A stretch of DNA of 64,000 bases from Streptococcus suis (GCA_024583055.1 CP102145.1:558001-622000); one strand, 5' to 3'. Positions 10,141 to 19,889 are shown, counted from the first letter of the stretch. The notes: generated from the letters alone by a model not told the origin. Numbers and translations are program-made.

Positions 10141-10493
10141 TTGACTCTATACTACTATTTTATTTGATTTCTGTCAACAGTTTTGAGAATTTCTGCTACA
10201 AATAAGGACAAAAGATGAACTTGAGGATGGAAAGTGATCTTGTTTTAGAGAGCTAAATTTGATTGTGAGGTACAAACTGGATTACAAAAATGAAAACACT
10301 CATGAAACAATCACAAGTCAACAATAGACTGCCATATTTTTGATTTACAGCTTTAAAGCAAGAAAAGCAACCAGATTTACTGATTGCTCGCTAAGTATTA
10401 AATTAGAGTGCTACACTCCTTTCGTATTGGATTTCAGAAGTAGCAACTCCGTGATACAACTGAATGAAACCCTTGTAGCATTATTATAGCATG
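10141..10493. other. Intergenic stretch between the pyrFE leader and livF
   Basis: About 350 bp without a supported gene. It holds the likely livF terminator (10361-10387) and the upstream promoter region of the pyr leader. Nothing else with coding or repeat character was seen. Confidence 0.5.
10361..10387 (-). terminator. Probable terminator of the liv operon
   Basis: On the minus strand GCAATCAG-taaat-CTGGTTGC forms an 8-bp stem with one mismatch, followed by TTTTCTTG, about 110 bp beyond the livF stop codon. Confidence 0.5.
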
Positions 10494-11204
10494 TCAGCCA
10501 CCCAGATACGCTTTTCTGACTTCATCTGATGCAAGGAGTTCTTTTCCTGTTCCAGAGAGGACAACTTTTCCTGTTTCTAGGACGTAGCCACGGTCTGCGA
10601 TTGCGAGTGCCTTGTTGGCGTTTTGTTCAATCAAGAGGACTGTAGTACCTTGTTTTTGGATATCTTGGATGATATCAAAAATTTCTTGAATGAAGATTGG
10701 TGCCAAGCCCATTGATGGTTCATCAAGGAGCAAAAGTTTTGGTTGACTCATCAAGGCACGTCCCATTGCCAACATCTGCTGCTCACCACCTGAAAGGGTC
10801 GCAGCATCTTGGTTCTTACGTTCTTCTAAGCGTGGGAAACGGTCAAAAATCTTTTTCAGATTTGCCTGATTTTCCTCACGGTTGTTACGAAGGAAGGCAC
10901 CCATTTCCAAGTTTTCCATAACGGTCAAACCCGCAAAGACGTGGCGACCTTCTGGTACTTGTGACAAGCCGTCCGCAACGATTTTACGAGCAGGAACTTT
11001 TTGGATTTCATTTCCAAGGAAAGAAATGCTTCCAGCTGATGGACGAACAAGGCCCGAGATGGTACGAAGGATAGAGGTTTTACCAGCACCATTGGCACCA
11101 ATCAAGGTGACAACTTCTCCCTCATTGACTTCAAAGCTGACATCTTTTACAGCCTCTATTGCACCGTAGTTGACAGAAAGGTCTTTAACTTCTAACATTG
11201 CCAT
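10494..11204 (-). CDS. livF: Branched-chain amino acid ABC transporter ATP-binding protein LivF
   Basis: 236 residues with a complete ABC ATPase: Walker A GANGAGKTSILR near residue 37, signature LSGGEQQMLAMGRAL, Walker B LLLLDEPSMGLAP and switch histidine-region residues in VLLIEQNANKAL (the H-loop position holds Gln-Asn, as in other LivF proteins). Its initiation codon meets the livG stop codon (11204), indicating translational coupling. It pairs with LivG as the ATPase heterodimer driving uptake through LivH/LivM. Confidence 0.93.
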   Translation of the reverse strand: MAMLEVKDLSVNYGAIEAVKDVSFEVNEGEVVTLIGANGAGKTSILRTISGLVRPSAGSISFLGNEIQKVPARKIVADGLSQVPEGRHVFAGLTVMENLEMGAFLRNNREENQANLKKIFDRFPRLEERKNQDAATLSGGEQQMLAMGRALMSQPKLLLLDEPSMGLAPIFIQEIFDIIQDIQKQGTTVLLIEQNANKALAIADRGYVLETGKVVLSGTGKELLASDEVRKAYLGG

Positions 11205-11968
11205 TAAACTTCCCCCCCAAGATATGCTTCGATAACACGTTTGTTGGCACGAATTTCTTCAGGAGTTCCATGGGCAATCAAACGGCCGTACTCCAGCACA
11301 TAAATCCGCTCAGTCACTTTCATAACCAGGCTCATATCGTGCTCAATTAAAATAATAGTTATGCCAAATTCTTTTTGAATGCGACGTATAAGCTCTGTTA
11401 ATTCTGCGGTTTCTTGTGGATTCATTCCAGCAGCTGGCTCATCCAAGAACAAAATTTTCGGTTCTGTCGCAAGGGCACGAACGATTTCCAGACGACGTTG
11501 CTGACCATAAGGAAGGTTCTTCGCCAGCGAGTCTGCATCCTTGTCTAAATCAAAAATTGCCAAGAGTTCCATAGCCTTAGCCTTCAAATCCGCCTCGCTC
11601 TGGTAATACTTAGGCAAGCGCAGGAAGGAAGCCAAGAGATGCGGTTTGTGATGATTGGCAAATCCAACCAATACATTTTCCAAAACCGTCATATCCTTGA
11701 ACAGACGAATGTTTTGGAATGTTCGTGACAAACCTAAGGAAGCAATCTTGAAGGGAGCTTTCCCATTAAGCAAGTGACCGTCAAGCGTCACAGTTCCCTC
11801 GCTCGGCTCGTAAACACCGGTCAAAAGGTTGAAGAGGGTTGTCTTACCAGCACCGTTAGGACCAATCAAGCCGACCAACTCACCTTCATTGAGCTCCATG
11901 GTAACGTCGCCAACAGCAGTCAAACCACCGAAGTGCTTGGTCAAATTTTTAATTTCCAGAAGTGCCAT
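11204..11968 (-). CDS. livG: Branched-chain amino acid ABC transporter ATP-binding protein LivG
   Basis: 254 residues. Walker [17 protein letters not shown], signature [18 protein letters not shown], Walker [14 protein letters not shown] and a normal H-loop in [12 protein letters not shown]. The C-terminal extension [11 protein letters not shown] is typical of LivG. Its start lies inside the livM coding region (20-bp overlap) and its stop touches livF. Confidence 0.93.
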   Translation of the reverse strand: MALLEIKNLTKHFGGLTAVGDVTMELNEGELVGLIGPNGAGKTTLFNLLTGVYEPSEGTVTLDGHLLNGKAPFKIASLGLSRTFQNIRLFKDMTVLENVLVGFANHHKPHLLASFLRLPKYYQSEADLKAKAMELLAIFDLDKDADSLAKNLPYGQQRRLEIVRALATEPKILFLDEPAAGMNPQETAELTELIRRIQKEFGITIILIEHDMSLVMKVTERIYVLEYGRLIAHGTPEEIRANKRVIEAYLGGEV

Positions 11969-12920
11969 CTTTGCCCTCCTTCGCTTTTTTCTTAAAGAAT
12001 GATGAGAAGGTTAATTCCCATGTACCGAGCAGACCACCTGGACGGAAAACCATGACCAAAATAAGAGCCAATGAGTAAATAATCATCCGAAGGTCTGAGA
12101 AATTTTGCAGGAACATATTGAGGAAACCAAGAACAAGGGCCGCCAAAATCGTACCTGTCATAGAGCCCAAACCACCAAGCACCGCGATAATCAAGTAATC
12201 AATCGAACGCATGATAGTGAAGTCTTTAGGAACAACCGTACCGATATAACCAACGTAGAGAGAACCTGCGATACTTGATAGGATAGCCGCGATAACAAAG
12301 ACTGTTACCTTGACTTTGGTTGTATTAACTCCCATGGACTCCGCAGCGATTTCATTTTCACGCACAGCGATAACCTGACGGCCAAATGAGCTCCATAAGA
12401 AGTTGAGAATCAGAACCGTCAACACTACCACAAATAGAAAGACAACTGTCCAAGTTGTATACGGCAAGATGCCTGTCAAACCAGCAGCACCGTTTGTCAA
12501 GTCACCACCATTGATAATGGCAATACGGATAATCTCAGCCACACCAAGGGTTGCAATAGCTAAGTAGTCACCCTTTAGACGAAGAGTTGGGATACCGACC
12601 ACCAGGGCTACCAGGGCAGCTACAAGACAGCCCACAAGAATAGACAGATAAAAGCCTGCATAGGTAGGATTAGCCTTGGTCAAAATAGCTGTCGCATAGG
12701 CACCAATTGCCATAAAACCAGCCTGCCCCAGCGAAAACTGACCTGAAAAACCGAGAACAAGGTTGGTTCCCAAAGCCATGATGATAGAAATTCCAATCCC
12801 CATCAAAATCTGTATATAGTAAAGCCCCAGGGCACCAGAGCCAATCAAGGCAGAAAGAACTGCAAAGATAACAAGGACAAGAGCAAGCCAGGTTAAAATT
12901 GGTTTGATATTTTGTTTCAT
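11949..12920 (-). CDS. livM: Branched-chain amino acid ABC transporter permease LivM
   Basis: 323-residue inner-membrane permease with about nine or ten hydrophobic helices. Family hallmarks are [20 protein letters not shown] near residue 50 and the EAA-like cytoplasmic loop [20 protein letters not shown] charged C-terminus ([13 protein letters not shown]) is cytoplasmic. It follows livH by 4 bp and overlaps livG. With LivH it forms the transmembrane channel. Confidence 0.93.
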   Translation of the reverse strand: MKQNIKPILTWLALVLVIFAVLSALIGSGALGLYYIQILMGIGISIIMALGTNLVLGFSGQFSLGQAGFMAIGAYATAILTKANPTYAGFYLSILVGCLVAALVALVVGIPTLRLKGDYLAIATLGVAEIIRIAIINGGDLTNGAAGLTGILPYTTWTVVFLFVVVLTVLILNFLWSSFGRQVIAVRENEIAAESMGVNTTKVKVTVFVIAAILSSIAGSLYVGYIGTVVPKDFTIMRSIDYLIIAVLGGLGSMTGTILAALVLGFLNMFLQNFSDLRMIIYSLALILVMVFRPGGLLGTWELTFSSFFKKKAKEGKDGTSGN

Positions 12921-12924
12921 AAAC

Positions 12925-13794
12925 TTACACCTTCTCCTTCACATTTTTACCTAAAATACCTGCTGGACGCACCAAGAGGATGATAATCAAGATACCATAT
13001 ACAACTGCATCACGGTAGCTGGAAAGACCTACAGTTACCGCCAGGGTTTCCAAGAGACCGATGATAAAGCCACCGAGAGCCGCACCTGGAATAATACCAA
13101 TACCACCGAGAACGGCCGCTACAAAGGCCTTAAGACCTGGCGCCATCCCCATCAGAGGTTCCACAGAGTTATAGTAAAGACCAATCAAGACCCCTGCCGC
13201 ACCTGCAAGAGCAGACCCAAGAGCAAAGGTAAAACTAATGGTCGAGTTGACGTTAATTCCCATGAGCTGAGCCGCGTCACTGTCTACAGAAACCGCACGC
13301 ATGGCCTTACCCATTTTGGTTTTTTGGACGATAAATTGCAGAGCCAACATGAGGAAAACAGAGACACCCAAAATCGTCAACTGAACATTGGTCACAGTAA
13401 TCGGACCAAGGTTGAATTTAACCGTCTCAAGAGCTTGAGGGAAGGCACGTGTATTGGCACCAAAGAGATAAACCATACCGTATTCAAGGAAGAAGGACAC
13501 ACCGATAGCCGTAATCAAGGCCGCAATCTTAGTTGAGTTGCGCAATGGACGGTAGGCCAAGAATTCAATCAGCACACCCAAGGCTGCTGTTAATACCATG
13601 GTCAAAACAAGCGCAACAAAGAAATTTAGCTGGAAGGCATTAATCAGATAATAACCAATAAAGGCCCCCATCATATAAAGGTCACCGTGGGCAAAGTTAA
13701 TCAACTTGATAATGCCGTAAACCATGGTATAACCCAAGGCAATCAAGGCATAGACACTTCCCAAGATAAGACCATTCACCAATTGCTGGAGCAT
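12925..13794 (-). CDS. livH: Branched-chain amino acid ABC transporter permease LivH
   Basis: 289 residues from MLQQLVNGLILGSVYALIAL, the conserved LivH N-terminus; a 16-residue longer frame to 13842 reads through the intergenic stem-loop and is rejected. About eight membrane helices. Conserved loop MRAVSVDSDAAQLMGINVN and the C-terminal LVRPAGILGKNVKEKV are typical. The ribosome site is weak. It follows livJ after 73 bp. Confidence 0.92.
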   Translation of the reverse strand: MLQQLVNGLILGSVYALIALGYTMVYGIIKLINFAHGDLYMMGAFIGYYLINAFQLNFFVALVLTMVLTAALGVLIEFLAYRPLRNSTKIAALITAIGVSFFLEYGMVYLFGANTRAFPQALETVKFNLGPITVTNVQLTILGVSVFLMLALQFIVQKTKMGKAMRAVSVDSDAAQLMGINVNSTISFTFALGSALAGAAGVLIGLYYNSVEPLMGMAPGLKAFVAAVLGGIGIIPGAALGGFIIGLLETLAVTVGLSSYRDAVVYGILIIILLVRPAGILGKNVKEKV

Positions 13795-13826
13795 ATAGTC
13801 ACCAAACTTTCTATAACATAAATAAT

Positions 13827-13854
13827 ATCTGGAGAGGTCCAAGCCTCCCCAGAT
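13827..13854 (-). other. Stem-loop between livJ and livH
   Basis: Arms ATCTGGAGAGG and CCTCCCCAGAT pair over 11 bp with one mismatch and a 6-nt loop. There is no strong T tract, so it is probably not a full terminator. It lies in the 73-bp gap directly after livJ. A stabiliser of the binding-protein mRNA 3' end or a partial terminator would explain excess binding protein over permease; this is inference. Confidence 0.6.
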
Positions 13855-13867
13855 TGCATTTTTTAGC

Positions 13868-15043
13868 TTATTCAGCGCTTACTGCTTCTGCTGAAGCTTC
13901 TGCACCGTTTTCCAATTTAACCATGATAGCAGATTTGATAGGGTTGTGGTTTTCATCGATTGAGATTGGACCAGTTACACCTTCAAAGTCTTTCAAGCCA
14001 GCAAGGTTTGTTGCTACATCTTTTGAAGTTTTTGCACCTTCTGCTGCATCAGCTGCCATGTAGACTGCATCGTAAGCAAGGGCTGCAAACATATTTGGCT
14101 CTTCACCGAACTTCTTCTTATAAGCATCAACGAAGCTTGTTGCCTTGTCAGAAAGTGCTACTTTAGTAGAGTAACCAGATACGTAGTAAACATTTGTCGC
14201 ATTCTTGCTGCCAGCACCTTCGATGAATTTAGCATCCGCAAATCCGTCAGGACCAAGGATTGGCTTGTCGATACCCATTTCACGCGCTTGTTTTGTAATC
14301 AAACCAGCTTCAGTGTAGTAACCTGGGATGATGATTGCATCAAAATCTTGATCTTTCAATTTTGTCAAAGCAGCTTGGAAGTCCTTATCGCCAGATTGGT
14401 AAGTTTCTTCAACAACGATTTCACCCTTGTAAGCTTCTTTGAAGGCTTTAGCGATACCTTTTGCGTAGTCACTTGAGTTGTCTGAGTAAAGAACAACTTT
14501 CTTAGCATCAAGTGTCTTTGTCGCAAATGTAGCCAAGACTTGACCCTGGAAGCTATCTTGGAAAGTTGAACGGAAGACATATTCTTCAACCTTACCATCT
14601 TTAGCTGTCAAATCGTCCTGTGTACCAGAAGGTGTAATCAATGGAACGCCTGCTTGTGTCGCACCTGGAGTTGCCGCAGCTACTGCACCTGATGTTGCAG
14701 GACCAATCATCGCAAGAACTTTTTCTTCTGTTGCAAGGTTGGTTGTAACAGTCGCTGCTTCAGCGTTGTCAGATTTGTTGTCTTTTGAAACAACTTCGAT
14801 TTGTTTACCGTCGACACCGCCAGCTGCATTGATTTCCTCAACAGCAAGGTCAGCACCGTTTTTCTCAGCTTGTCCGTATGCTGCTACAGCACCTGATAAT
14901 TCCAAGTTGTAACCCAATTTAATCGTGTCACCAGCTTCGTTACCAGCTGCTGATGAAGTGCTTGTTGGAGCTGCGCCACAGGCAGCAAGGAGAGCTGCTG
15001 AAGCAAATGTAGCGATTGCTACTGCAAATTTTCTTGTTTTCAT
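13868..15043 (-). CDS. livJ: Branched-chain amino acid ABC transporter substrate-binding lipoprotein
   Basis: 391-residue extracellular receptor for leucine, isoleucine and valine. The lipoprotein signal peptide ends in the lipobox LLAACG, so Cys22 is lipidated, followed by a Ser/Thr-rich linker. The mature part is a periplasmic-binding fold type I domain (IKLGYNLELSGAVAAYGQAE near residue 40, then MIGPATSGAVAAATPGATQ). First gene of livJHMGF, with a good promoter and a CodY box upstream. Confidence 0.95.
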   Translation of the reverse strand: MKTRKFAVAIATFASAALLAACGAAPTSTSSAAGNEAGDTIKLGYNLELSGAVAAYGQAEKNGADLAVEEINAAGGVDGKQIEVVSKDNKSDNAEAATVTTNLATEEKVLAMIGPATSGAVAAATPGATQAGVPLITPSGTQDDLTAKDGKVEEYVFRSTFQDSFQGQVLATFATKTLDAKKVVLYSDNSSDYAKGIAKAFKEAYKGEIVVEETYQSGDKDFQAALTKLKDQDFDAIIIPGYYTEAGLITKQAREMGIDKPILGPDGFADAKFIEGAGSKNATNVYYVSGYSTKVALSDKATSFVDAYKKKFGEEPNMFAALAYDAVYMAADAAEGAKTSKDVATNLAGLKDFEGVTGPISIDENHNPIKSAIMVKLENGAEASAEAVSAE

Positions 15044-15084
15044 GAAAATACCTTAAAACTTTCTTAAATTTTTACGATGTATCT

Positions 15085-15113
15085 AATATACAGAATTATC
15101 AGAAAATTGTCAA
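15085..15113 (-). promoter_or_regulatory. livJ promoter with embedded CodY box
   Basis: On the minus strand TTGACA (15108-15113) and TATATT (15085-15090) are separated by exactly 17 bp. The spacer contains AATTATCAGAAAATT read on the plus strand (15094-15108), one mismatch from the palindromic CodY consensus AATTTTCWGAAAATT. The box overlaps the edge of the -35, so CodY bound under amino acid sufficiency should block polymerase. Confidence 0.85.
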
Positions 15114-15195
15114 CAAAAATGATAAAAATTTTTTAAAATTTTTACAGCTCCAACAAAAAGAAAAGCAGGCTCATTTAAACCTACTCCTTCTCTAA

Positions 15196-15468
15196 TTACA
15201 AAGTAACGGGATTTTGCTCGTCCCGCCATAGATTGCCAACAAAATTCTGATCCAGTTCCTTGATGTAGGAAGGAACTACTTTTTTGACAAACTTCTCTTT
15301 TTTGAGCTTGCTCATGACTTCCTCAGCTTTTTCTGCATTAACATATAATATAACATAACGCAGGCGCTTCGAATGGTAAATCATGTCACCGTAGTGGTTG
15401 AGTTTTCTGGAATCCCGATTATAATGCAAATAAACAGTTAGGCTGGTGCGTTCTTTTTTCTCAAACAT
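15196..15468 (-). CDS. ylbG: YlbG family protein (DUF2129)
   Basis: 90 residues starting at MFEKKERTSLTVYLHYNRDS. GAGGAGAAG lies just before this ATG, while the longer frame to 15486 has no ribosome site. The RLRYVILYVNAEKAEEVMSKL core is typical of this small cytosolic Firmicutes family, with no known activity. It lies downstream of clpP on the same strand. Function not assignable. Confidence 0.85.
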   Translation of the reverse strand: MFEKKERTSLTVYLHYNRDSRKLNHYGDMIYHSKRLRYVILYVNAEKAEEVMSKLKKEKFVKKVVPSYIKELDQNFVGNLWRDEQNPVTL

Positions 15469-15552
15469 GGACTTCTCCTCAGACATTTCTATCTATAATT
15501 ATACCCTTTTCCAGGGAAAATGAAAAGGACCAAATCCAGCCCTTTCCTTATT

Positions 15553-16143
15553 TTATTTAGTTTTGCTGTTATCCATGATTTGGTCAATGAAGCCGTATGC
15601 CAAGGTTTCTTCAGCGGTCATCCAGTAATCACGCTCCGCATCCTTGTGGATTTGCTTGACTGTTTTACCTGAATTGTCAGCCAAGATTTTTTCTAATTTA
15701 TTACGGGTTTTAAGCAAGTGCTCTGCAGCAATTGCCATGTCGGTTTGTTGTGTACCGCCACCAGTTCCACCCATTGGTTGGTGGATCATGTACTCGGCAT
15801 TTGGCAACATGAAACGTTTGCCCTTGGCACCACTAGATGCAATGATGGTTCCCATAGATGCTGCTGTTCCCATAACAATTGTCTGGACGTCTGCCTTGAT
15901 AAAGTTCATGGTATCCACGATAGCAAGACCTGCTGACACAGATCCACCTGGGGTATTGACATAGAGATAAATGTCTTTAGTCGGATCTTGCGCATCGAGG
16001 AAGAGCAATTGGGCAATGATAGAATTAGCCATATTGTCCTCCACCGGTCCTGTCAACATGACGATACGGTCCTTGAGCAAACGGGAATAAATATCATAAG
16101 AACGCTCACCACGACTGGTTTGTTCAATAACTACTGGAATCAT
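15553..16143 (-). CDS. clpP: ATP-dependent Clp protease proteolytic subunit
   Basis: 196-residue serine protease forming the tetradecameric barrel that works with ClpC, ClpE, ClpX or ClpL unfoldases. Start [20 protein letters not shown] is fixed by an AAGGAG ribosome site; a 15-residue longer frame is not used. Catalytic Ser in [20 protein letters not shown], His in [13 protein letters not shown] and Asp in [10 protein letters not shown]. Expression should respond to heat through the CtsR-like operator upstream. Confidence 0.97.
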   Translation of the reverse strand: MIPVVIEQTSRGERSYDIYSRLLKDRIVMLTGPVEDNMANSIIAQLLFLDAQDPTKDIYLYVNTPGGSVSAGLAIVDTMNFIKADVQTIVMGTAASMGTIIASSGAKGKRFMLPNAEYMIHQPMGGTGGGTQQTDMAIAAEHLLKTRNKLEKILADNSGKTVKQIHKDAERDYWMTAEETLAYGFIDQIMDNSKTK

Positions 16144-16176
16144 AAGAATACTCCTTTTCGAGATAGATATGTGCCT

Positions 16177-16206
16177 ATTATATACCAATAGTCAAAATTG
16201 GTCAAA
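16177..16206 (-). promoter_or_regulatory. clpP promoter with CtsR-like direct heptads
   Basis: On the minus strand TTGACC (16200-16205) and TATAAT (16177-16182) are 17 bp apart. Overlapping the -35, the plus strand reads AGTCAAA-ATT-GGTCAAA (16190-16206), a direct heptad repeat with 3-bp spacing matching the CtsR operator except for the middle spacer base (T instead of A). Known biology: CtsR represses clp genes until heat stress. Confidence 0.8.
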
Positions 16207-16220
16207 TATTTAACACAGAA

Positions 16221-16248
16221 AAAGAAACCAGCCGAGCTGATTTCTTTA
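16221..16248 (-). terminator. Terminator of upp
   Basis: Stem AAGAAACCAGC / GCTGATTTCTT with a cga loop and one mismatch; followed by TTTTTC on the minus strand, just past the upp stop codon. Confidence 0.75.
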
Positions 16249-16253
16249 TCTAC

Positions 16254-16883
16254 TTATTTTGTACCGAAGAGGCGGTCACCTGCATCTCCCAGACCAGGGA
16301 CGATATAGCCTTTTTCGTTGAGTTTTTCATCCAGGGCAGCTGTGTAGATGTCGATATCTGCATGAGCTTCTTGAAGAGCCTTTACACCTTCTGGAGCTGA
16401 TACGAGGGCCACAAATTTGATATTGGATGCACCACGTTTTTTCAACGAATCAACAGCAAGAATAGCTGAACCACCTGTTGCAAGCATTGGGTCCACAACA
16501 AGGATGTGGCGTTGGTCGATATCCTCTGGTAATTTCACCAAATATTCAACGGGTTGGAGGGTCTCTTCATCACGGTACATACCGATGTGACCAACTTTGG
16601 CTGCTGGTACTAGGCTGAGCAAGCCGTCCACCATACCTACACCGGCACGCAGGATTGGAACGATTGCCAATTTTTTACCTGCAATCTGCTTTTGAACCGT
16701 CTTTGTAATCGGTGTTTCGATTTCTACATCTTCCAATGGCAAGTCACGCAAGACTTCGTAGCCCATTAGCATGGCAATTTCATTAACCAGCTCACGGAAA
16801 TCTTTTGTAGAAGTTGTCGTCCGACGAAGGATAGACAATTTGTGCTGGATAAGTGGGTGTGAAATAACTTGGAATTTCCCCAT
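16254..16883 (-). CDS. upp: Uracil phosphoribosyltransferase
   Basis: Salvages uracil to UMP with PRPP. 209 residues. PRPP-binding motif [17 protein letters not shown] near residue 130 and the uracil-binding C-terminal [18 protein letters not shown]. Monocistronic between its own terminator and a roughly 165-bp gap to the maa gene; no regulatory motif was identified there. Confidence 0.97.
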   Translation of the reverse strand: MGKFQVISHPLIQHKLSILRRTTTSTKDFRELVNEIAMLMGYEVLRDLPLEDVEIETPITKTVQKQIAGKKLAIVPILRAGVGMVDGLLSLVPAAKVGHIGMYRDEETLQPVEYLVKLPEDIDQRHILVVDPMLATGGSAILAVDSLKKRGASNIKFVALVSAPEGVKALQEAHADIDIYTAALDEKLNEKGYIVPGLGDAGDRLFGTK

Positions 16884-17048
16884 GATGATAAAACCTCTCT
16901 TTGATGTTTATTGCGGACATTAGAGACTGTGAAGTTTCATGTCACTATATTCTACCAAAATTTCAGGAAAAATGCTTGCCAAAACCAGATTGAAATCATT
17001 TTTTCATTTTAGAAGAATGTCATCATTGTAGTTGAGAATACTTTTTAT

Positions 17049-17621
17049 CTAGTCAATGGTCTTAATAACACGGGCCGGATTGCCAGCCAGTACGACATCG
17101 TCTCCGAAAGATTTGGTCACGACAGAACCCGCTCCGACCACGACGTTGTCACCCAAGGTCACGCCAGCCAAGATAATAGCACCCCCACCAATCCAGACAT
17201 TATCGCCAATCTCAATCGGCGCTCCATATTCAGGTCCAGCAATGCGTTCCTCTGCCTTGAGCGGATGAAGGGCTGTGTAAAACTGAACATTTGGTCCCAA
17301 CATAGCATTCTTTCCGATGGTCACAGGGCAAGTATCCAAAACAGTCCAGTTGAAATTGGCATAAAAATCTTCTCCGACGTGGATATTGCAACCATAGTCC
17401 AAGGTCAGGGGTGATTCGATGTAAATCCGCTCCCCCGTTGTTCCCAGCCACTGCTTGGCAATTTCTGTTCGTTTGGAGCTGTCCAACTCTGCAGCATTAA
17501 AGGCCTGGCGGTAAACTCTGGCCTGCTGCCGCAAGGCTACCAATTCACTATCTGCTGCATTGTATATCTGCCCCGCCAGCATCTTTTCTTTTTCTGTCTT
17601 TTCTTCTCTTTTATCGTTCAA
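17049..17621 (-). CDS. maa: Maltose O-acetyltransferase-family sugar/thiogalactoside acetyltransferase
   Basis: 190 residues; an N-terminal Mac domain (MLAGQIYNAADSELVALRQQ) followed by left-handed beta-helix hexapeptide repeats (IGDNVWIGGGAIILAGVTLG, NVVVGAGSVVTKS). Catalytic His in FYTALHPLKAEER. The frame appears to start at a TTG overlapping the upstream TGA stop, with AAGGAGG about 10 nt before it; an ATG at 17582 (MLAGQ) is the alternative. It is the third gene of an overlapping operon with the PLP enzymes. The acetyl acceptor is unknown; a sulfur-metabolism acceptor such as a serine-type substrate is only suggested by context. Confidence 0.85.
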   Translation of the reverse strand: MNDKREEKTEKEKMLAGQIYNAADSELVALRQQARVYRQAFNAAELDSSKRTEIAKQWLGTTGERIYIESPLTLDYGCNIHVGEDFYANFNWTVLDTCPVTIGKNAMLGPNVQFYTALHPLKAEERIAGPEYGAPIEIGDNVWIGGGAIILAGVTLGDNVVVGAGSVVTKSFGDDVVLAGNPARVIKTID

Positions 17622-18796
17622 GCTAGACTATCCTCCTTCCCAAAGACCCTTGCAATCCGCTCACTGGCTTCTTTGATAGTATCAAAAGGTGCTGCGACAT
17701 TTAATCGTGCATGCTGCTTACCGTCGCTGCCGAAGACCAGACCGTCATTTAGGAGGACTTTAGCCTCTTTTTCTAATTTTTCCATAAGGTCAGCCTGACT
17801 CAGGCCGTAAGCTGAAAAATCTAGCCAGATTAAATAAGTCCCCTGTGGTTTCATGACCTGAATCCTGGTATGGGTTTCCAGATAATCCACTGTAAAATCA
17901 ACATTTGTTTCGATGACTTTTTTCAATTCTCCCAACCAATCGGCTCCGTAACGGAAGGCTGTTTCGGTGGTAATCAAGCCGATAGCAGGAATTTCATGCT
18001 GGTTATTGGCCAATTGACGTTTGGCAAAAATCTTCCGCAGTTCTGGATTTTCAATAATGGCAAAGCTATTTTTGGTGCCTGCAATATTGAAAGTCTTAGT
18101 CGCAGACGATAGGACAATCGAAAATTCCTTGAATCGGTCATCAACTGTATTGAAGGACTGGTGCTGATTGCCAAAGAGGGCTAAATCCTGGTGGATTTCA
18201 TCTGAAACCAGAAGGACGCCATGTTTCTGGCAGAGCTGGCCAACAGCAGCCACTTCTTCCTTGGTCCACACACGGCCACCGGGGTTGTGTGGATTACAAA
18301 AAATATAAATCTTGACCTCATTTTCGAGGATGTCTTTTTCTAATTTTTCCAAGTCAATGGTAAAAATTCCGTCTGACTTGACAAGAGAATTAGTCACCAA
18401 GTGACGGTTGTTGAGCTTGATAGTCCGCGCAAAGGGAGGATAGACAGGGGTGTTGATGAGGACTGCATCACCTTCCTTGGTAAAGGCCTGAATGGCAATA
18501 GTCAAAGCTGGTACAACTCCTTCGACCAAGAGAATGTTATCGCGCTCAATCTCGTAGCCATGCTGGTTTCTTTCCCAATCAATAATGGACTGATAAAGCC
18601 ACTCGCTGGCATAGGGATAGCCAAAAATGTGCTGGTCAGCATAGTCACGGATAGCTTGGCGGATTTCTGGTAAAGGCTCAAAATCCATGTCCGCAATCCA
18701 CAGTGGCAAGAGGTCTGAAACCTCTTCCACCTTACGCCATTTTTCTGCATGTTGGCCCAATCGGTTGGGCCGGCTGGTAAAATCATAGCTAGTCAT
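17618..18796 (-). CDS. MalY/PatB-type aminotransferase, probable cystathionine beta-lyase
   Basis: 392-residue fold type I PLP enzyme. The PLP lysine is in IVLSSATKTFNIAGTKNSF; the cofactor-binding Asn and Asp lie in IFCNPHNPGGRVW and LLVSDEIHQDL. N-terminal LPLWIADMDFEPLPEI is diagnostic of the MalY/PatB subgroup, which has C-S lyase activity on cystathionine. It overlaps the cystathionine synthase gene by 8 bp and the acetyltransferase gene by 4 bp, so the three are one transcription unit for methionine or homocysteine supply. Confidence 0.88.
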   Translation of the reverse strand: MTSYDFTSRPNRLGQHAEKWRKVEEVSDLLPLWIADMDFEPLPEIRQAIRDYADQHIFGYPYASEWLYQSIIDWERNQHGYEIERDNILLVEGVVPALTIAIQAFTKEGDAVLINTPVYPPFARTIKLNNRHLVTNSLVKSDGIFTIDLEKLEKDILENEVKIYIFCNPHNPGGRVWTKEEVAAVGQLCQKHGVLLVSDEIHQDLALFGNQHQSFNTVDDRFKEFSIVLSSATKTFNIAGTKNSFAIIENPELRKIFAKRQLANNQHEIPAIGLITTETAFRYGADWLGELKKVIETNVDFTVDYLETHTRIQVMKPQGTYLIWLDFSAYGLSQADLMEKLEKEAKVLLNDGLVFGSDGKQHARLNVAAPFDTIKEASERIARVFGKEDSLA

Positions 18797-19889
18797 CTGA
18801 TCCCTCCAAGGCTTGTTTCAAATCAGCAATCAAATCATCCGCATCCTCAATTCCAATAGATAGACGGAGTAAATCGTCTGTCAGACCATAGGAATGACGG
18901 GTTTCTGCTGGAATATCAGCATGGGTCTGGGTCGCTGGATAGGTAATCAAACTTTCCACCCCACCCAAACTTTCCGCAAAGGTAAAAATCGCAAGGCTGT
19001 TGAGAATGTGGGGAATTGTCGCCTCATCTGCAACCTTAACAGAAATCATGCCACCCTTGCCGGTATAGTAAACCTGCGTAACTGCTGGGCTATTCTCCAA
19101 ATAAGCCACAATCTTCTGAGCATTCTGAGTCGCACGTTCCATGCGGATCGACAGGGTTTTGAGACCACGCATGAGCAGGTAGGTATCCAGCGGCGACAGA
19201 GTTGGACCAGTCGTATTTTGGTCATAGAAGAGCTTGTCGTAAATAGCCTGGTCATTGGTCATGAGAACTCCAGCCAAGACATCATTGTGACCAGACAGAT
19301 ACTTGGTCGCAGAATGCAGGACCACGTCAGCACCCAGCGTCAGAGGATTTTGATAAATCGGACTGTAAAAGGTATTATCGACAATGACCTTGGCACCTTT
19401 GGCATGGGCGACAGCCGAAACCTTAGCAATGTCAAACTCCACCATGAGCGGGTTGGTCGGTGTCTCAAGGAAAACGTAGTCGGTCTGGTCGCCAATGGCC
19501 GCTAGTAGATCCTCTTCGCTATTGGCATAGGTAAAGCTGAAACGCCCCAGGCTCTCCTGCTCGTTAAACCAGCGGAAAGAACCACCGTAGAGATCACGCG
19601 CTGCCACAATTCTACTGCCGACCGGAAAGCCGTTGAAAAGCAATACCAGAGCCGCCATTCCTGAGCTGGTCACTAGGGCATAGTCCGCCTTCTCTATCGC
19701 TGCCAGAGTTTTTTCCAAACTAGTACGGGTCGGATTTTTGGTGCGGGTATAATCAAACCCTGTGGACTGGCCGAACTCCGGATGCTGGTAGGTAGTCGAA
19801 AGGTGGATAGGCGATATGAGGGCTCCCGACTTCTCGTCACTATTTATGCCCGTCCGGGCCAAAATCGTATCTATTTTTAATTCTGTCAT
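18789..19889 (-). CDS. Cystathionine gamma-synthase-like Cys/Met metabolism PLP enzyme
   Basis: 366-residue member of the Cys/Met metabolism PLP family. PLP lysine in DVVLHSATKYLSGHNDVLAG; N-terminal HLSTTYQHPEFGQSTGFDYT and ALVTSSGMAAL are typical. Likely reaction: gamma-replacement of an O-acyl-homoserine with cysteine to give cystathionine, which the next gene could cleave. A gamma-lyase specificity cannot be excluded, so no symbol is given. First gene of the operon, with GAGGTAGAG before the ATG and a MET-box about 100 bp upstream. Confidence 0.87.
   Translation of the reverse strand: MTELKIDTILARTGINSDEKSGALISPIHLSTTYQHPEFGQSTGFDYTRTKNPTRTSLEKTLAAIEKADYALVTSSGMAALVLLFNGFPVGSRIVAARDLYGGSFRWFNEQESLGRFSFTYANSEEDLLAAIGDQTDYVFLETPTNPLMVEFDIAKVSAVAHAKGAKVIVDNTFYSPIYQNPLTLGADVVLHSATKYLSGHNDVLAGVLMTNDQAIYDKLFYDQNTTGPTLSPLDTYLLMRGLKTLSIRMERATQNAQKIVAYLENSPAVTQVYYTGKGGMISVKVADEATIPHILNSLAIFTFAESLGGVESLITYPATQTHADIPAETRHSYGLTDDLLRLSIGIEDADDLIADLKQALEGSDD

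Noticed and set aside
10235..10300. GTTTTAGAGAGC-AAAAC-like stretch resembling the start of a type II-A CRISPR repeat
   Set aside because: Only the first eight or nine bases resemble the known repeat, it occurs once, and there is no spacer periodicity or cas gene nearby.
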